Assembly (NCBI GenBank): GCA_963677625.2
Contig: CAXXSW010000012.1
Coordinates: 372,001-436,000, forward strand
Direction: 5' to 3'
Length of the DNA stretch: 64,000 bases
Source: UBA1351 sp963677625
GTDB lineage: Bacteria > Bacillota > Clostridia > Lachnospirales > Vallitaleaceae
In this document: piece by piece, positions 51,538 through 61,590 of the stretch
Position numbering within the stretch: position 1 is the first letter of the stretch
How the letters are laid out: each line of letters starts with the position of its first letter
Notes under the pieces: generated by a model
Database searches by the model: none
What the model was told of the DNA's origin: nothing
What the model saw: only the letters and a program-made list of their open reading frames with translations
Program-made: the position numbers and the translations under genes

Positions 51538-52614
51538 TTAATCATCCTGATTGTCTCGATATATATCATCTTCACGATGAAAAAGATCTTTAATGACCGT
51601 TTCGTTCATATTGTCAGCTCGAACAGATATAACATCAAATTTATAATAAGGAACTTCTTTGAGGCCATTTGATATACTTTTGTCAGCTGGTAATTGTCTA
51701 TTATTCAAGATATCTACAACTAAATCTACACTACCCTCTGCTAGATTTTTAATGGGTTTATAAACAGTCATTAGTTGCTTGCCCTCAACAATTCTCTGAC
51801 AGGCACTAACATCCGCATCGTGTCCTACTACGGGTATAGTTCCGACCAATCCATATTCACTAAGAACACTAATGGCACCTTCTGCCAGACGATCATTAGC
51901 ACCAATAATCGCATTGATTTCTATTCCTTGATCAAGAAGTTCCAAGACTGCTTGAGTGCCATATTCCTCTCTCCAATTATCTGACCAAACTTCCTTTATA
52001 ATCTTAATATCACCAGACTCTATATAGGGTTCTAGAACCTTGTAAAAACCATCATTAAACATAAAGGAATTATTATCTTTAGGTGAACCATTAATGATGA
52101 CATAGTTACCATTTGGGACCTCTTCTACTAATGCCTGAGCCATTTTCACTCCAACATCTACATTATCAAAAGACACATAAGCATCTATATCAGCATCATT
52201 GATTAAACGATCGTATGCTATAACAATGACATCCTTATCTTTAGCATAGTCAATAGCTTCACTTAAGCCATCTTTATTATATGGCAGTATAAAAATAGCA
52301 AGAGCACCCTCATCAACTAGGGCTTTGATTTGCTGACTTTGATTATCAGCATTTTCGTATGCATTGGCTACCTCTAGAAGAAAACCATATTCTTCTGCCT
52401 TTGATGTTAAAACGTTTATATCCTTTTGCCATCTTTCTATAACCATACCGTCAATGGAAAATCCAATCATAGGCTTATTGTCTTCGGTATAATGTTTTGA
52501 TACACTTTCTCTTGTGCGCATGATTCGTATGGAATTAATCCATATACCTGCTATAACCACGCAGGTGAAAATTACGACTATTAACATGGCTTTTTGAAAA
52601 TTGAATTTCCCCAT
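51538..52614 (-). CDS. Membrane-anchored XylF-like sugar-binding sensor protein
   Basis: 358 residues. An N-terminal helix at about 9-29 with no lipobox indicates a membrane-anchored, not a lipidated, protein. The rest is a periplasmic-binding fold close to XylF: GMVIERWQKDINVLTSKAEEYG, NADNQSQQIKALVDEGA, VIAYDRLINDADIDAYVSFDN and IGANDRLAEGAISVL. This matches XylFII of clostridial three-component xylose sensing, which passes the sugar signal to a LytS kinase. Two genes of that system lie just upstream on the same strand. Which sugar binds is not determined. Confidence 0.85.
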   Translation of the reverse strand: MGKFNFQKAMLIVVIFTCVVIAGIWINSIRIMRTRESVSKHYTEDNKPMIGFSIDGMVIERWQKDINVLTSKAEEYGFLLEVANAYENADNQSQQIKALVDEGALAIFILPYNKDGLSEAIDYAKDKDVIVIAYDRLINDADIDAYVSFDNVDVGVKMAQALVEEVPNGNYVIINGSPKDNNSFMFNDGFYKVLEPYIESGDIKIIKEVWSDNWREEYGTQAVLELLDQGIEINAIIGANDRLAEGAISVLSEYGLVGTIPVVGHDADVSACQRIVEGKQLMTVYKPIKNLAEGSVDLVVDILNNRQLPADKSISNGLKEVPYYKFDVISVRADNMNETVIKDLFHREDDIYRDNQDD

Positions 52615-52631
52615 AATACCTCCATATAAAC

Positions 52632-54230
52632 CTATTGAAACTCAGTTGGTGATATACCTTCCACTTTTTTAAAAAGACGACTAAAATAATTGGGATCCTT
52701 GTAGCCGATTTTGTAACAGATTTCTTTAATAGATAAATCTCTTTCTCTAAGCATTCTCTTAGCTTCATCCATACGTACAGTGGTCAGATAATCAATAAAA
52801 TTCACCCCTAATTCATCTTTAAATATCTTAGAAAAATACTGTGGACTGATACTGACAATTTCAGCAACGTCTTTTAAGCGAATATCCTGATCATGATTTT
52901 CTTTTATATAGTTCATTGCTTCACCAATAACAGCCGATACCTTATTTTCTTTTTCTTTTCTGATCCACTTAGTAATATCTAATATATATCTAGAACACCA
53001 TGATTTCATATTAAAAAATGAGCTCATTCCTCTTAGGGTATCCAAATCGACCATAATGGAATCATCTTGACTATACACCCCATTTCGAAATGCAGAAGCA
53101 TTCACAAGGACCATAAACTCACTGCATATCTTTCTAACAATATCCATGGAATCTTCATAATCCCTGCCTAGTTTAGTAAAAAAAGTTTCCAATTTTTTTT
53201 CAACTTCGTTTATATTACCCTCTTCAATTTTAGTCAGAAGATAATCCTCATCACTTTTGATTTTTGTGAAACTATACTGACGTTCTTTGTCAATATTATT
53301 CTTGGCATCCTTAATATGGAGTACATGTTCATCTGTCATCTTACTGATAGCAGAAACAGCCTCATTATAAGATAAATTCAAGCGATGATGTCTATAACAA
53401 GTGCCAATGCCTATATATACCGCTGAATCTGTTATCTTTCTTAACTGTTTTTCAATAGACTGGGCTAGCTCAACCGCCTTAACCCTTTGAGGGTATTCAA
53501 CTTCAGGCATATCCTCATATACTAAGACAATTATACGATTGACCATGAGGGGACCAACGATTGACCCTACCTTATATTTAATCGTATGACGGATCTTCTG
53601 ATACTGCATATTATTTTTGACACCAGCTCCGATTTTATTTTCTAATTCTAAAGGACTATCTCCCTCACCAAAGTCGATGACCATTATATAGCCATATTCT
53701 TTATGAATGCTCAGCAAGGAATGATAATCTATATTTTCTTTTTCAAAAGAGTTGTTCATAAGTATAGAGTATATATAGCCATATTCCAGAACCGGTAGGA
53801 CTTTGTCTAGTTTTTCTTGGATTTCCAGTTCCTTTTGTTTATTGGTAATTTCCCTTTGTATTTTTCCTATGACAGAAGTTAATACGTCAACAAGTTTCTG
53901 TCGATTAATAGGTTTAAGGATATAATCATCAACACCAAGTGAAACAGCTTGCTTTGCGTATTCAAATTGTTCATAGGCTGAAATAATAATAAATTTAACT
54001 CTTTTATCTACATCCTGTATGGCTTCAATGGCTTCAATACCATTAATTCCAGGCATATGTATGTCCATTAAAATAATGTCTGGATGACAAATACTATATT
54101 TTTCAATGGCTTCTCTACCACTTTTAGCACTTGCTGCTATTTCCAGCTGATCAGCAAAATGTTTATCAAGTATAAAACTTATACCGTCTCGAACGATTTT
54201 CTCATCATCCACTATCATAACTTTTAGCAT
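52632..54230 (-). CDS. YesN-type AraC family response regulator
   Basis: 532 residues. Receiver domain 1 to about 120 with D56 in IILMDIHMPGINGIEA and VDDYILKPI. A middle region (about 150-420) of unknown fold follows, then a C-terminal AraC-type double helix-turn-helix (about 430-530) with RLKDVAEIVSISPQYFSKIFKDE and KEICYKIGYKDPNYFSRLFKK. It would activate sugar-transport promoters when phosphorylated; the best local target is chvE-mmsA-mmsB. It follows the kinase gene by 10 nt. Confidence 0.94.
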   Translation of the reverse strand: MLKVMIVDDEKIVRDGISFILDKHFADQLEIAASAKSGREAIEKYSICHPDIILMDIHMPGINGIEAIEAIQDVDKRVKFIIISAYEQFEYAKQAVSLGVDDYILKPINRQKLVDVLTSVIGKIQREITNKQKELEIQEKLDKVLPVLEYGYIYSILMNNSFEKENIDYHSLLSIHKEYGYIMVIDFGEGDSPLELENKIGAGVKNNMQYQKIRHTIKYKVGSIVGPLMVNRIIVLVYEDMPEVEYPQRVKAVELAQSIEKQLRKITDSAVYIGIGTCYRHHRLNLSYNEAVSAISKMTDEHVLHIKDAKNNIDKERQYSFTKIKSDEDYLLTKIEEGNINEVEKKLETFFTKLGRDYEDSMDIVRKICSEFMVLVNASAFRNGVYSQDDSIMVDLDTLRGMSSFFNMKSWCSRYILDITKWIRKEKENKVSAVIGEAMNYIKENHDQDIRLKDVAEIVSISPQYFSKIFKDELGVNFIDYLTTVRMDEAKRMLRERDLSIKEICYKIGYKDPNYFSRLFKKVEGISPTEFQ

Positions 54231-54240
54231 TTACTTACCC

Positions 54241-55758
54241 CTATTCTATTCCAAACTCCTTATGTTCACGTATATTAGGAACGTTAATGGTTACCTTTGT
54301 GCCACTTCCATTATATCCCTTTATAGTCAATAAATTTTTCTCTTGGTAAAAAAGTTCCAGGCGCTCCATTACATTAGACATACCTATACCATTGCTTTGA
54401 TTGACTTTAATTTCTCGTTTTTCCTTACTATCTTTGCCCATAATTCGAGCAATATCTGATTCAGAAATACCACACCCATTATCCTCAATAACAATCGTTG
54501 TTCGTTTATCATAATTAAGAATATGAATATCTATAATACCACCTTCTTCTTTCTTGCTCAGCCCATGTATGTATGCATTCTCAACAATGGGTTGAAGGGT
54601 CAAGGGAGGAATAAGGAAATCCATAGCACTAAAATCTAAGGTAAAATTAAAGCGTATTTGGTCACCAAAGCGAACCTTAAGAAGATCGTAATAGTCTTTA
54701 ACATTGTCTATTTCTTCCTTCATTGTTACAGGCTTATCTAACTTCTTGATATTATATCTTAAAAGCCTAGACATACTTTCAAGGAATTCACCTGTCCTAG
54801 GTGCATCTTCCATCATAGATAACTGAACTCCGGCATTAATCGTGTTAAACAGAAAATGTGGATTCATCTGAGATTGAAGGGCAAAAAATCTTGTATTATC
54901 AAGAAGTGACTGAATCTTAAGATTTTCTACTTCCTTATCTTTTAGTAGAGCCTCAGTTTTTGCCTTTTCCTTTAGTTCTTCAATATATCTATGAATAGAT
55001 TTTTTCATCTTATTAAAGGCTCTAGCCAAGATTTCTAACTCATCATTTGTATCTACATGTATAGATTTAATTTCAAATTCACCAGCAGCAATAGCCTCAG
55101 CAGAATGACTTAATCTGATAATAGGATTAATCATACTTGATGTCATCTGAAATACGATAATTAGTGAAAACATGATCAAAACGCCAATAAGTCCCCCATT
55201 AAGCAATCTTGCCGTAGCAATCTGATCACTCATATAAAGATAGGTATCAGCATTTGTATCTAATTGTCTAATATTTAGTTCATTAATTAAATCATCAATA
55301 TATTCTTTTATGGTTTGGGCATTGTGATACTCTTCTCTATAGGCCGATACATCATTCTTACGTTTTTCCTCTACAGCAAGATTACCGATGTTCCCATAGT
55401 TCTTAATCATATTCTGTATATCAAGGACCATAAGATCTTCCTCAGTATATAATTTGACTTGTTCTACCGTTTCATAGGTAATATCCTCTAACTCCGATAG
55501 AAACAACATATAGTTATTAAGGTTCTGAGAATTTTTGGTCAAAAGGAATATCAGCAATTCCTTATTAACCTCATCTAATTTACCAGATATTTGTTTAAGG
55601 GCTATATTTCTTTCAAACATATCATCAATTCTGGACTTATAAACACCTGTAATGGAAAGAGAATAAAAGCTCAGTACTGTCATAAAAAATATGATGACAA
55701 ATGTATATCCAAGCATTTTACCCTTAATGGTTGATGTGGCTTTTGAGTTCTTAATCAT
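54241..55758 (-). CDS. LytS/YesM-type sensor histidine kinase
   Basis: 505 residues from ATG 55758, with GAGGGGG nine bases before; a longer frame upstream lies inside the preceding gene. Two membrane helices (about 17-37 and 185-205) flank an extracytoplasmic helical region, then a HAMP (about 205-260), His-kinase box SQMNPHFLFNTINAG, and HATPase with DNGCGIS and NGIGMSNVMERL. It phosphorylates the YesN-type regulator next door; binding proteins on both sides probably supply the ligand signal. Overlaps the upstream gene by 8 nt. Confidence 0.94.
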   Translation of the reverse strand: MIKNSKATSTIKGKMLGYTFVIIFFMTVLSFYSLSITGVYKSRIDDMFERNIALKQISGKLDEVNKELLIFLLTKNSQNLNNYMLFLSELEDITYETVEQVKLYTEEDLMVLDIQNMIKNYGNIGNLAVEEKRKNDVSAYREEYHNAQTIKEYIDDLINELNIRQLDTNADTYLYMSDQIATARLLNGGLIGVLIMFSLIIVFQMTSSMINPIIRLSHSAEAIAAGEFEIKSIHVDTNDELEILARAFNKMKKSIHRYIEELKEKAKTEALLKDKEVENLKIQSLLDNTRFFALQSQMNPHFLFNTINAGVQLSMMEDAPRTGEFLESMSRLLRYNIKKLDKPVTMKEEIDNVKDYYDLLKVRFGDQIRFNFTLDFSAMDFLIPPLTLQPIVENAYIHGLSKKEEGGIIDIHILNYDKRTTIVIEDNGCGISESDIARIMGKDSKEKREIKVNQSNGIGMSNVMERLELFYQEKNLLTIKGYNGSGTKVTINVPNIREHKEFGIE

Positions 55759-56767
55759 CCGATTCGTCCCCCTCATCAAGATATAGATGAACATTATCCC
55801 CATCAACAATATTGACTTTAATATCCTTATATTGTGACACAAATTGTCCCTTATTATGTTCTACTAAATTTACAATACCATCATATCCTAAGCGTTCATT
55901 GTCTGTTACTATAGTTGCAGGTATGGTATTCCTACCTATGAATTCTAAAATTTCAGGATTATCATCATTACCAATAACAGCTATATCATTAATAAGGTTT
56001 CTGTTAATTAGGGCTTGTATAACCACTAAAGTTTCATCACCATTGGACGTTACAATTGCTACTAAATCCTCATACTTGCTTAAAATTTGATCGGTTTGAC
56101 CTTCTGCATTTAAGGCATTATCACCTATACCTTCATTAATTTCAGGAATAACTTCAAAAGCCTCTGAGATTTTTTGTTGTATGCCTGAACCTATGTATTT
56201 TCCATCTTCCAGTTTATCTTGCATAATAACAATTGTACCCTTCTTAACCTGGTCTTCTTCAAATACCTTTTCAAGTAGTACTCCAATTCTATTTCCGATG
56301 GCATAATCATTATAAGATATAAAGGTTACTTTTTCCTGTGACGGTACATCCTTGTTTACTGTAACGACTGGAATCTCTCTTTCATTACTTTTAGCTAGTA
56401 GAGCATCAAATCTATCATCATTAAATGCTTGTAAAACAATACCATCAACACCTGATTCTATAGCAATATCAAATTGTTTTATAATATCATCTTCTTTATC
56501 TCCACCTTCAAATCCCCATATTTCATAAGCCACCTGATAGTCGCCAGCAGCTTTTGACACACCTTCCTCAAATTCTTTGGCATAGCTTTTATCAGAACTA
56601 TCTAATATGACCATAAACCTATAGATGGGTTGCTGATCAACGGAAAAAGGGCTATTTGTTGACAGTTCTTGGCTTAATTTACTAAAATTAAGGGCTACAA
56701 GAACAGCCAAAACAGCCAACATGAAACTTAATATAATTGTCATAACATTTATAAAATATTTGACCAT
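55751..56767 (-). CDS. Membrane-anchored RbsB-like sugar-binding sensor protein
   Basis: 338 residues. N-terminal helix at about 5-28 without lipobox, then a type-I periplasmic-binding fold: DSSDKSYAKEFEEGVSKAA, DIAIESGVDGIVLQAFND, VTVNKDVPSQEKVTFISYND and AIVTSNGDETLVVIQAL. It is distinct from the XylF-like protein downstream of the kinase, so the kinase is flanked by two different anchored binding proteins. First gene of the module. Confidence 0.88.
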   Translation of the reverse strand: MVKYFINVMTIILSFMLAVLAVLVALNFSKLSQELSTNSPFSVDQQPIYRFMVILDSSDKSYAKEFEEGVSKAAGDYQVAYEIWGFEGGDKEDDIIKQFDIAIESGVDGIVLQAFNDDRFDALLAKSNEREIPVVTVNKDVPSQEKVTFISYNDYAIGNRIGVLLEKVFEEDQVKKGTIVIMQDKLEDGKYIGSGIQQKISEAFEVIPEINEGIGDNALNAEGQTDQILSKYEDLVAIVTSNGDETLVVIQALINRNLINDIAVIGNDDNPEILEFIGRNTIPATIVTDNERLGYDGIVNLVEHNKGQFVSQYKDIKVNIVDGDNVHLYLDEGDESDD

Positions 56768-56875
56768 ACCGTCATCCTTTTATTTATACCAGAAGTATTA
56801 ACCGTCTAAACCTTTTATTCAACTAGTCTACGTATGTAATCTTATCTAGAATTAATTATAACATCTGTATATATG

Positions 56876-56906
56876 AAAAAAAAGTGGAGTCAACTCCACT
56901 TTTTTA
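56876..56906 (-). terminator. Terminator after the DUF4349 gene
   Basis: AAGTGGAG/CTCCACTT stem with a TCAA loop, As on one side and Ts on the other, 14 nt after the DUF4349 stop. It isolates that gene from the sensing module. Confidence 0.9.
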
Positions 56907-56919
56907 AGCATCTATAGCA

Positions 56920-57978
56920 TTATTCCTCTTTATGACTGTCTTCTACATCCTCACTATTCTTATTATTCTCGTTTATATTTACTGGCTTGTTATTTTTTAG
57001 ATCATTTGTACTTTGACTTTTGTTAATTTTTCTTTTTTCCTTATTCAAATTTCGTTTTACTATACGATACACGAGATAAACGATCAAGCCTAAAAGAATA
57101 AGCACAGGACTGTTTGTCGTCAAGAACAGAATCAAGTTAGCAAAGAAATCTACAAGCCGATCTATACTATCCATAAATCCTTTACTCATTTTTTCAAAGA
57201 ATGTTTCAGGTTCTTCTTCAAAAATTGTTGGTTCTTTTACTTCTTGAATTTCAACGTAAACTGTTGAATAATTGATTTGATCATTAAGATGTCTAAAACT
57301 TGAGGAATAGGACTCAATCTGGTATCGAACATCAGATAGCTCTCTTTCTAGTTCAATAATATATTCCAGGTTGTCAGCTTCTTCAAGAATAGCTAAAAGT
57401 CTTTCTTCTTGAATTTCCAGTGTTTTTATCCTAGCTTCAGTGTCATAATACTGGCCAGTTACATCTTCAGTAAAACGACTCTTATTTACAATATTGCCTA
57501 TACCACCCAATCCTTTTGTAAAGGTGTCAACCTTTTCTTTGGGTATCCTAATAGTATATGAAGCCCTTCTTCTTCTATAGGTATCTGTTGCGCTGCCACC
57601 TTCTGATTCACTGGATTCAAAAAAACCAAATTGCATTTCTACCATCTGTTCTAGTTCTTGAATGGTTTTTTCGTATTCAAGAGTTTCCAGATAAAATCTA
57701 AAGGTAAGAATATACTTACGGTTATCAACCTTACTTTTAAGATCCGAATCTACTTGTGGAGCTTCCTGTTCTTCATCAGCAATATTGTTATAGTCCTCCA
57801 TAACTGCATTTCCAGCTATAGCTTCACCATAATCTTGATTCGTCTCTTCTTTAGCCCCATAATCAATAGCTGTACTAGTATCAGTATCAATGGTCATCTC
57901 ATCATTCGATGAACCACATCCTGCTAGTATACTTATGATAATTAAAAATAACCCACTTACCTTCAATACTTTTTTCAT
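56920..57978 (-). CDS. DUF4349 lipoprotein
   Basis: 352 residues. Lipobox ILAGC (Cys near 21). DUF4349 core: NRKYILTFRFYLETLEYEKTIQELEQMVEMQFGFFESS and RRRRASYTIRIPKEKVDTFTKGL, then a coiled coil (LEIQEERLLAILEEADNLEYIIELERELSDVRYQIES). A C-terminal membrane helix at about 287-308 (FFANLILFLTTNSPVLILLGLIVYLVYRI region) is followed by a basic tail. Envelope protein of unknown role, common in Firmicutes, sometimes tied to envelope stress. Monocistronic. Confidence 0.9.
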   Translation of the reverse strand: MKKVLKVSGLFLIIISILAGCGSSNDEMTIDTDTSTAIDYGAKEETNQDYGEAIAGNAVMEDYNNIADEEQEAPQVDSDLKSKVDNRKYILTFRFYLETLEYEKTIQELEQMVEMQFGFFESSESEGGSATDTYRRRRASYTIRIPKEKVDTFTKGLGGIGNIVNKSRFTEDVTGQYYDTEARIKTLEIQEERLLAILEEADNLEYIIELERELSDVRYQIESYSSSFRHLNDQINYSTVYVEIQEVKEPTIFEEEPETFFEKMSKGFMDSIDRLVDFFANLILFLTTNSPVLILLGLIVYLVYRIVKRNLNKEKRKINKSQSTNDLKNNKPVNINENNKNSEDVEDSHKEE

Positions 57979-58191
57979 ATTTCCACCCTTTCTTTATTCA
58001 TTATTTTATGATTTAAGCACCTTCTATCTTTAGACGTATTATATCATAAAAAGTTCCCATCCCATCAATCTTAAGTAGATTGCTAGATACAAGTAGAAGA
58101 TAATTCGTTTTTATAAAGATATAGATATAATATATTTTCTTTTTTGTCTTCTTCTGTTAAAATGAGAGTAAGGATTTGAAAGGAGACACAT

Positions 58192-59691
58192 ATGACACTA
58201 CAAAAATATATGGAACAACTAAATGCATTAGATGTAAGAATGGCCTCACTAACCTATATGGAAGCTTTATTTGAATGGGATTCCATGACCTTAGCTTCAA
58301 AAAAGGGGTTAGACCAGAGAAGTATCGTTATCGGTAACATGAGCGAACTACACTTTACAACACTCATTAATGAAGAAACTAAAGAATGTTTAGAATTTCT
58401 CATAGACCATAAGGAAATGCTTGATGAGACGACTTATGCTAAAGTTAAGCTCTATTATAAGGAATATAATCGTATAGCAAAAATCCCAAAAGAAGAATAT
58501 GGTGCTTACAATGCCTTAATTGCGAAATCTAGCCACGCTTGGGAAGAGGCCCGTGAAAAAGATGATTTTACCATCTTTGCTCCATATCTGAAGGAAGTTA
58601 TTAATTATCTTAAGAAATTTATTGACTATCGCGGTTACCAAGGCCATCCCTATAATACCTTGTTAGACGATTATGAACCCGGATTAACCGTAGAGGAATG
58701 CGATACTTTCTTTGAAAATTTAAGAGAAAAAATAGTACCCCTAGTACAAAAAATTGGTCAATGTCCAGAAGTTGATAATTCTTTTACATCATTATCCTAT
58801 GATATAGAAAAACAAGCGGCATACACAGACTATATTTCTGAAGCCATATGTTTTGACAAAGAAGCTGGTTCCATTGCAGAAAGCGCCCATCCATTCACCG
58901 TAAACCTAAGTCGTGGAGATGTGCGTATCACTACAAAGTATCATGAAAACGATATCCTAAGCGCTGTATCGTCAACCATACATGAAACCGGTCATGCCCT
59001 ATACGAACAAAATATTAACGAAGAGTTTGGTGTTAGCGCATTAACTACAGGGGTTTCCATGGGAATTCACGAATCTCAATCCAGAATCTATGAGAATAAT
59101 TTCGGTCGTTCCTTATCTTTCTGGAAAAAACACTATCCAAAATTACAGAATATGTATCCTAAACAATTGGGCTCTATTGATGTGAAAACTTTCCAACAAT
59201 CTATGAACACTGTGAAACCGTCACTTATTCGTATAGAGGCTGATGAAGTTACGTATCCACTTCACATTATGGTTCGCTACGAAATGGAAAAACTAATCAT
59301 GTCAGAGGATATTAATGTTATGGAACTTCCAAAACTATGGAATGATAGATACGAAGAATACCTAGGTATACGTCCTTCTAATGATAAAGAAGGTATCCTC
59401 CAAGATGTCCACTGGTCAGAGGGCTTAATTGGCTACTTCCCATCTTATGCACTTGGTTCTGCATATGCAGCTCAATTTGAGTATTATATGAGAAAAGATT
59501 TGGATGTAGATAGCTTATTGGAAAATGGAGATATGGAACCTATACTTAACTGGTTATCAGATAAAATTCATAAGTTTGGCTCTTCCAAAGAACCAGCAGA
59601 TATTATTCAATACGCTACAGGTCAGTCCTTTGACGCCACCTACTTCACTGACTATCTAAAGAATAAGTACTCAGAAATTTACAATCTTTAA
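58192..59691 (+). CDS. M32 family metallocarboxypeptidase
   Basis: 499 residues, standard length. Zinc site HETGH (H264-E265-H268) in STIHETGHALYEQ, with the third ligand in GIHESQSRIYEN. Other M32 motifs: HPFTVNLSRGDVRITTKY and IRIEADEVTYPLHIM. Removes C-terminal residues from peptides in the cytosol. SD GAAAGGAG. A repeated hairpin element and a terminator follow its stop directly. Confidence 0.96.
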   Translation: MTLQKYMEQLNALDVRMASLTYMEALFEWDSMTLASKKGLDQRSIVIGNMSELHFTTLINEETKECLEFLIDHKEMLDETTYAKVKLYYKEYNRIAKIPKEEYGAYNALIAKSSHAWEEAREKDDFTIFAPYLKEVINYLKKFIDYRGYQGHPYNTLLDDYEPGLTVEECDTFFENLREKIVPLVQKIGQCPEVDNSFTSLSYDIEKQAAYTDYISEAICFDKEAGSIAESAHPFTVNLSRGDVRITTKYHENDILSAVSSTIHETGHALYEQNINEEFGVSALTTGVSMGIHESQSRIYENNFGRSLSFWKKHYPKLQNMYPKQLGSIDVKTFQQSMNTVKPSLIRIEADEVTYPLHIMVRYEMEKLIMSEDINVMELPKLWNDRYEEYLGIRPSNDKEGILQDVHWSEGLIGYFPSYALGSAYAAQFEYYMRKDLDVDSLLENGDMEPILNWLSDKIHKFGSSKEPADIIQYATGQSFDATYFTDYLKNKYSEIYNL

Positions 59692-59696
59692 AGGAA

Positions 59697-59822
59697 GAAC
59701 AAAGAGGATGTTTTACATCCTCGGTTTTGCCGAAGGCAAATTGTTCCAACTGCCGACGGAAAGTTTCCTTAACAATTTATGAGATGTTTCTACTCGTAAA
59801 ATTCAAATAAAGAACTTTCCTA
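59697..59822 (-). repeat. Repeated hairpin element, long copy B
   Basis: Read on the minus strand, after the terminator: TATTCGATAGGAAAG, then CTTTCCGTCGGCAGTTGGAACAA, with GAACAA (59697-59702) pairing TTGTTC (59741-59746). Inside the GAACAA stem are GAGGATGT/ACATCCTC (59704-59711 with 59715-59722) and an added TTTGCC/GGCAAA hairpin (59726-59740). The GGAAAG/CTTTCC stem (59758-59763, 59815-59820) encloses 51 unrelated nt, where copy A has a compact loop. Confidence 0.7.
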
Positions 59823-59830
59823 TCGAATAA

Positions 59831-59875
59831 AAAAAGCTCTATTGTCGCCTAATCAGGCGCAATAGAGCTTTTTAA
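59831..59875. terminator. Bidirectional terminator
   Basis: AAGCTCTATTG pairs with CAATAGAGCTT (59834-59844, 59860-59870) around an inner CGCCT/AGGCG hairpin. There are five Ts on the plus side and seven on the minus. It serves the convergent M32 and flavoprotein genes, with copy B of the hairpin element on its left. Confidence 0.92.
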
Positions 59876-59900
59876 CTTGAATACTAATAGGCAAGTCAAA

Positions 59901-61577
59901 TCATATATCACTATTGAGATCGACAATAATTTGTTCAGCCACCTTCATACCATCAATAGCGGCCGACATAATTCCACCTGCATATCCCGCTCCTTCACCA
60001 CAAGGATAAATACCCGGCATAGAGGAAAGGAAATTTTCATCACGAAGGATACGTATAGGTGATGATGTTCTTGTTTCAACACCTATCATACGAGTTTTAG
60101 GATGGTCAAAACCTTTTATCTTGCGTCCGAAAGCTTCCATCCCTTCAATAATTGCTTCAGAAACCTCAATGGGTAAACATTTTTTTAAGTCCCATTCTAA
60201 TAAGGGACTTCGACAACTTGTTTTAATCTCATTAACCTGAAAAAAAGATTCATTCATATAAGATTTTTCATGTAGAGGCTTGCCCATAACAGATTCATAG
60301 AATTCACCATATGATTGAGTGATTAATTGATGATTATTTCCTATATCAAAAGCTTTTTTCTCATATTTTTCTTGAAAGTAAACCCCTGCTAAAGGATCAT
60401 CTTGTCCAAAATCATCGGGTTTTACTGTAACAATAATTGCTGAATTAGCATTATGGTTATCTCTAGCAAATAAACTCATACCATTGCAAGCACATTCACC
60501 ATAGGTAGATGAAGCATTGACAACTTCACCACCTGGACACATGCAAAAAGAGTAAACGCCCCTTCCTTTGTTTGTCTGATGGGTTAGTTTATACTCTGCA
60601 GCAGGTAACCTGTTGTCATTATAGTACTTATCTCCATACTGACTCTTGTTTATCCATGTCTGGGGATGCTCTACCCTTACCCCAATAGCAAAAGGTTTAG
60701 GTTCAATAGATAATTCTTTCTCCTTTAACATCCTAAAAGTATCTCTAGCACTATGACCAATAGCAAGGACAATGTACCTTGTCTCAAAGATTATATGACT
60801 ATCTTTTTCAAGATTACGTACCTTTAGAGCATAGGTTGTAGATGGGTCATTGTCAGTTCCCTCATTGTCAGCTTCAATATCTTCAAGTAGATGATTAAAA
60901 TATACACTTCCTCCAAGATCAATAATCTCTTTTCTAATACCAGCAACAATATCTACAAGATAATCTGTTCCCACATGGGGCTTGGCCATATATAAGACAC
61001 TTTTATCAGCACCATGGTCAACTAAAGTTCTTAAAATAAACTCTTTTCTTTTAAACTTATCCTTTACACCAGAATTTAATTTTCCATCAGAAAAAGTACC
61101 CGCCCCTCCTTCTCCAAAAGTAACATTGGAATGGATGTTTAAGTCACCTGTTGCATAAAAGTTCTCAATAGATGCCTTTCTAGAATATGCATCCTGACCG
61201 CGTTCAATAATAATAGGCCTAGCTCCCGACCTAGCTAAAACTAATCCACAATAAAGTCCTGCTGGGCCAGCACCTACAATAACTGGTCTATCCATAGTCG
61301 GTTTAGATTTAAGTTCAGGAATCTTGTATTTTACTTCCTTATATTCAATAGCTCCTGATTTTTTTATATATTTATAATTTACACTTGAACTAGTTTCAAC
61401 AATAAGGGTGTAAACATAGTAAATTTCAGGTTTTCTTCTGGCATCAATAGACTTTCTCTTAATCCTAATATCTGTAATCAAATCAAAGCTAAGACTCAAT
61501 TTGCTTGCTACCTCTTTTTTTAAGTCGAGATCACTATGATCAAATGACAGCTTAATATTTGGTACTTGTAAAAGCAT
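59901..61577 (-). CDS. NAD(P)/FAD-dependent oxidoreductase (COG2509-like)
   Basis: 558 residues. An N-terminal alpha/beta domain (about 1-95) precedes a Rossmann flavin domain with RPVIVGAGPAGLYCGLVLARSGA and ERGQDAYSR. Then GEGGAGTFSDGKLNSGVKDK, SFCMCPGGEVVNASS and GVETRTSSPIRI, all typical of this family, ending in a dinucleotide-type PCGEGAGYAGGIMSAAIDG. Substrate unknown. It precedes no partner except the flavoprotein upstream by 13 nt. Confidence 0.9.
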   Translation of the reverse strand: MLLQVPNIKLSFDHSDLDLKKEVASKLSLSFDLITDIRIKRKSIDARRKPEIYYVYTLIVETSSSVNYKYIKKSGAIEYKEVKYKIPELKSKPTMDRPVIVGAGPAGLYCGLVLARSGARPIIIERGQDAYSRKASIENFYATGDLNIHSNVTFGEGGAGTFSDGKLNSGVKDKFKRKEFILRTLVDHGADKSVLYMAKPHVGTDYLVDIVAGIRKEIIDLGGSVYFNHLLEDIEADNEGTDNDPSTTYALKVRNLEKDSHIIFETRYIVLAIGHSARDTFRMLKEKELSIEPKPFAIGVRVEHPQTWINKSQYGDKYYNDNRLPAAEYKLTHQTNKGRGVYSFCMCPGGEVVNASSTYGECACNGMSLFARDNHNANSAIIVTVKPDDFGQDDPLAGVYFQEKYEKKAFDIGNNHQLITQSYGEFYESVMGKPLHEKSYMNESFFQVNEIKTSCRSPLLEWDLKKCLPIEVSEAIIEGMEAFGRKIKGFDHPKTRMIGVETRTSSPIRILRDENFLSSMPGIYPCGEGAGYAGGIMSAAIDGMKVAEQIIVDLNSDI

Positions 61578-61590
61578 ATAATCCTCAATT

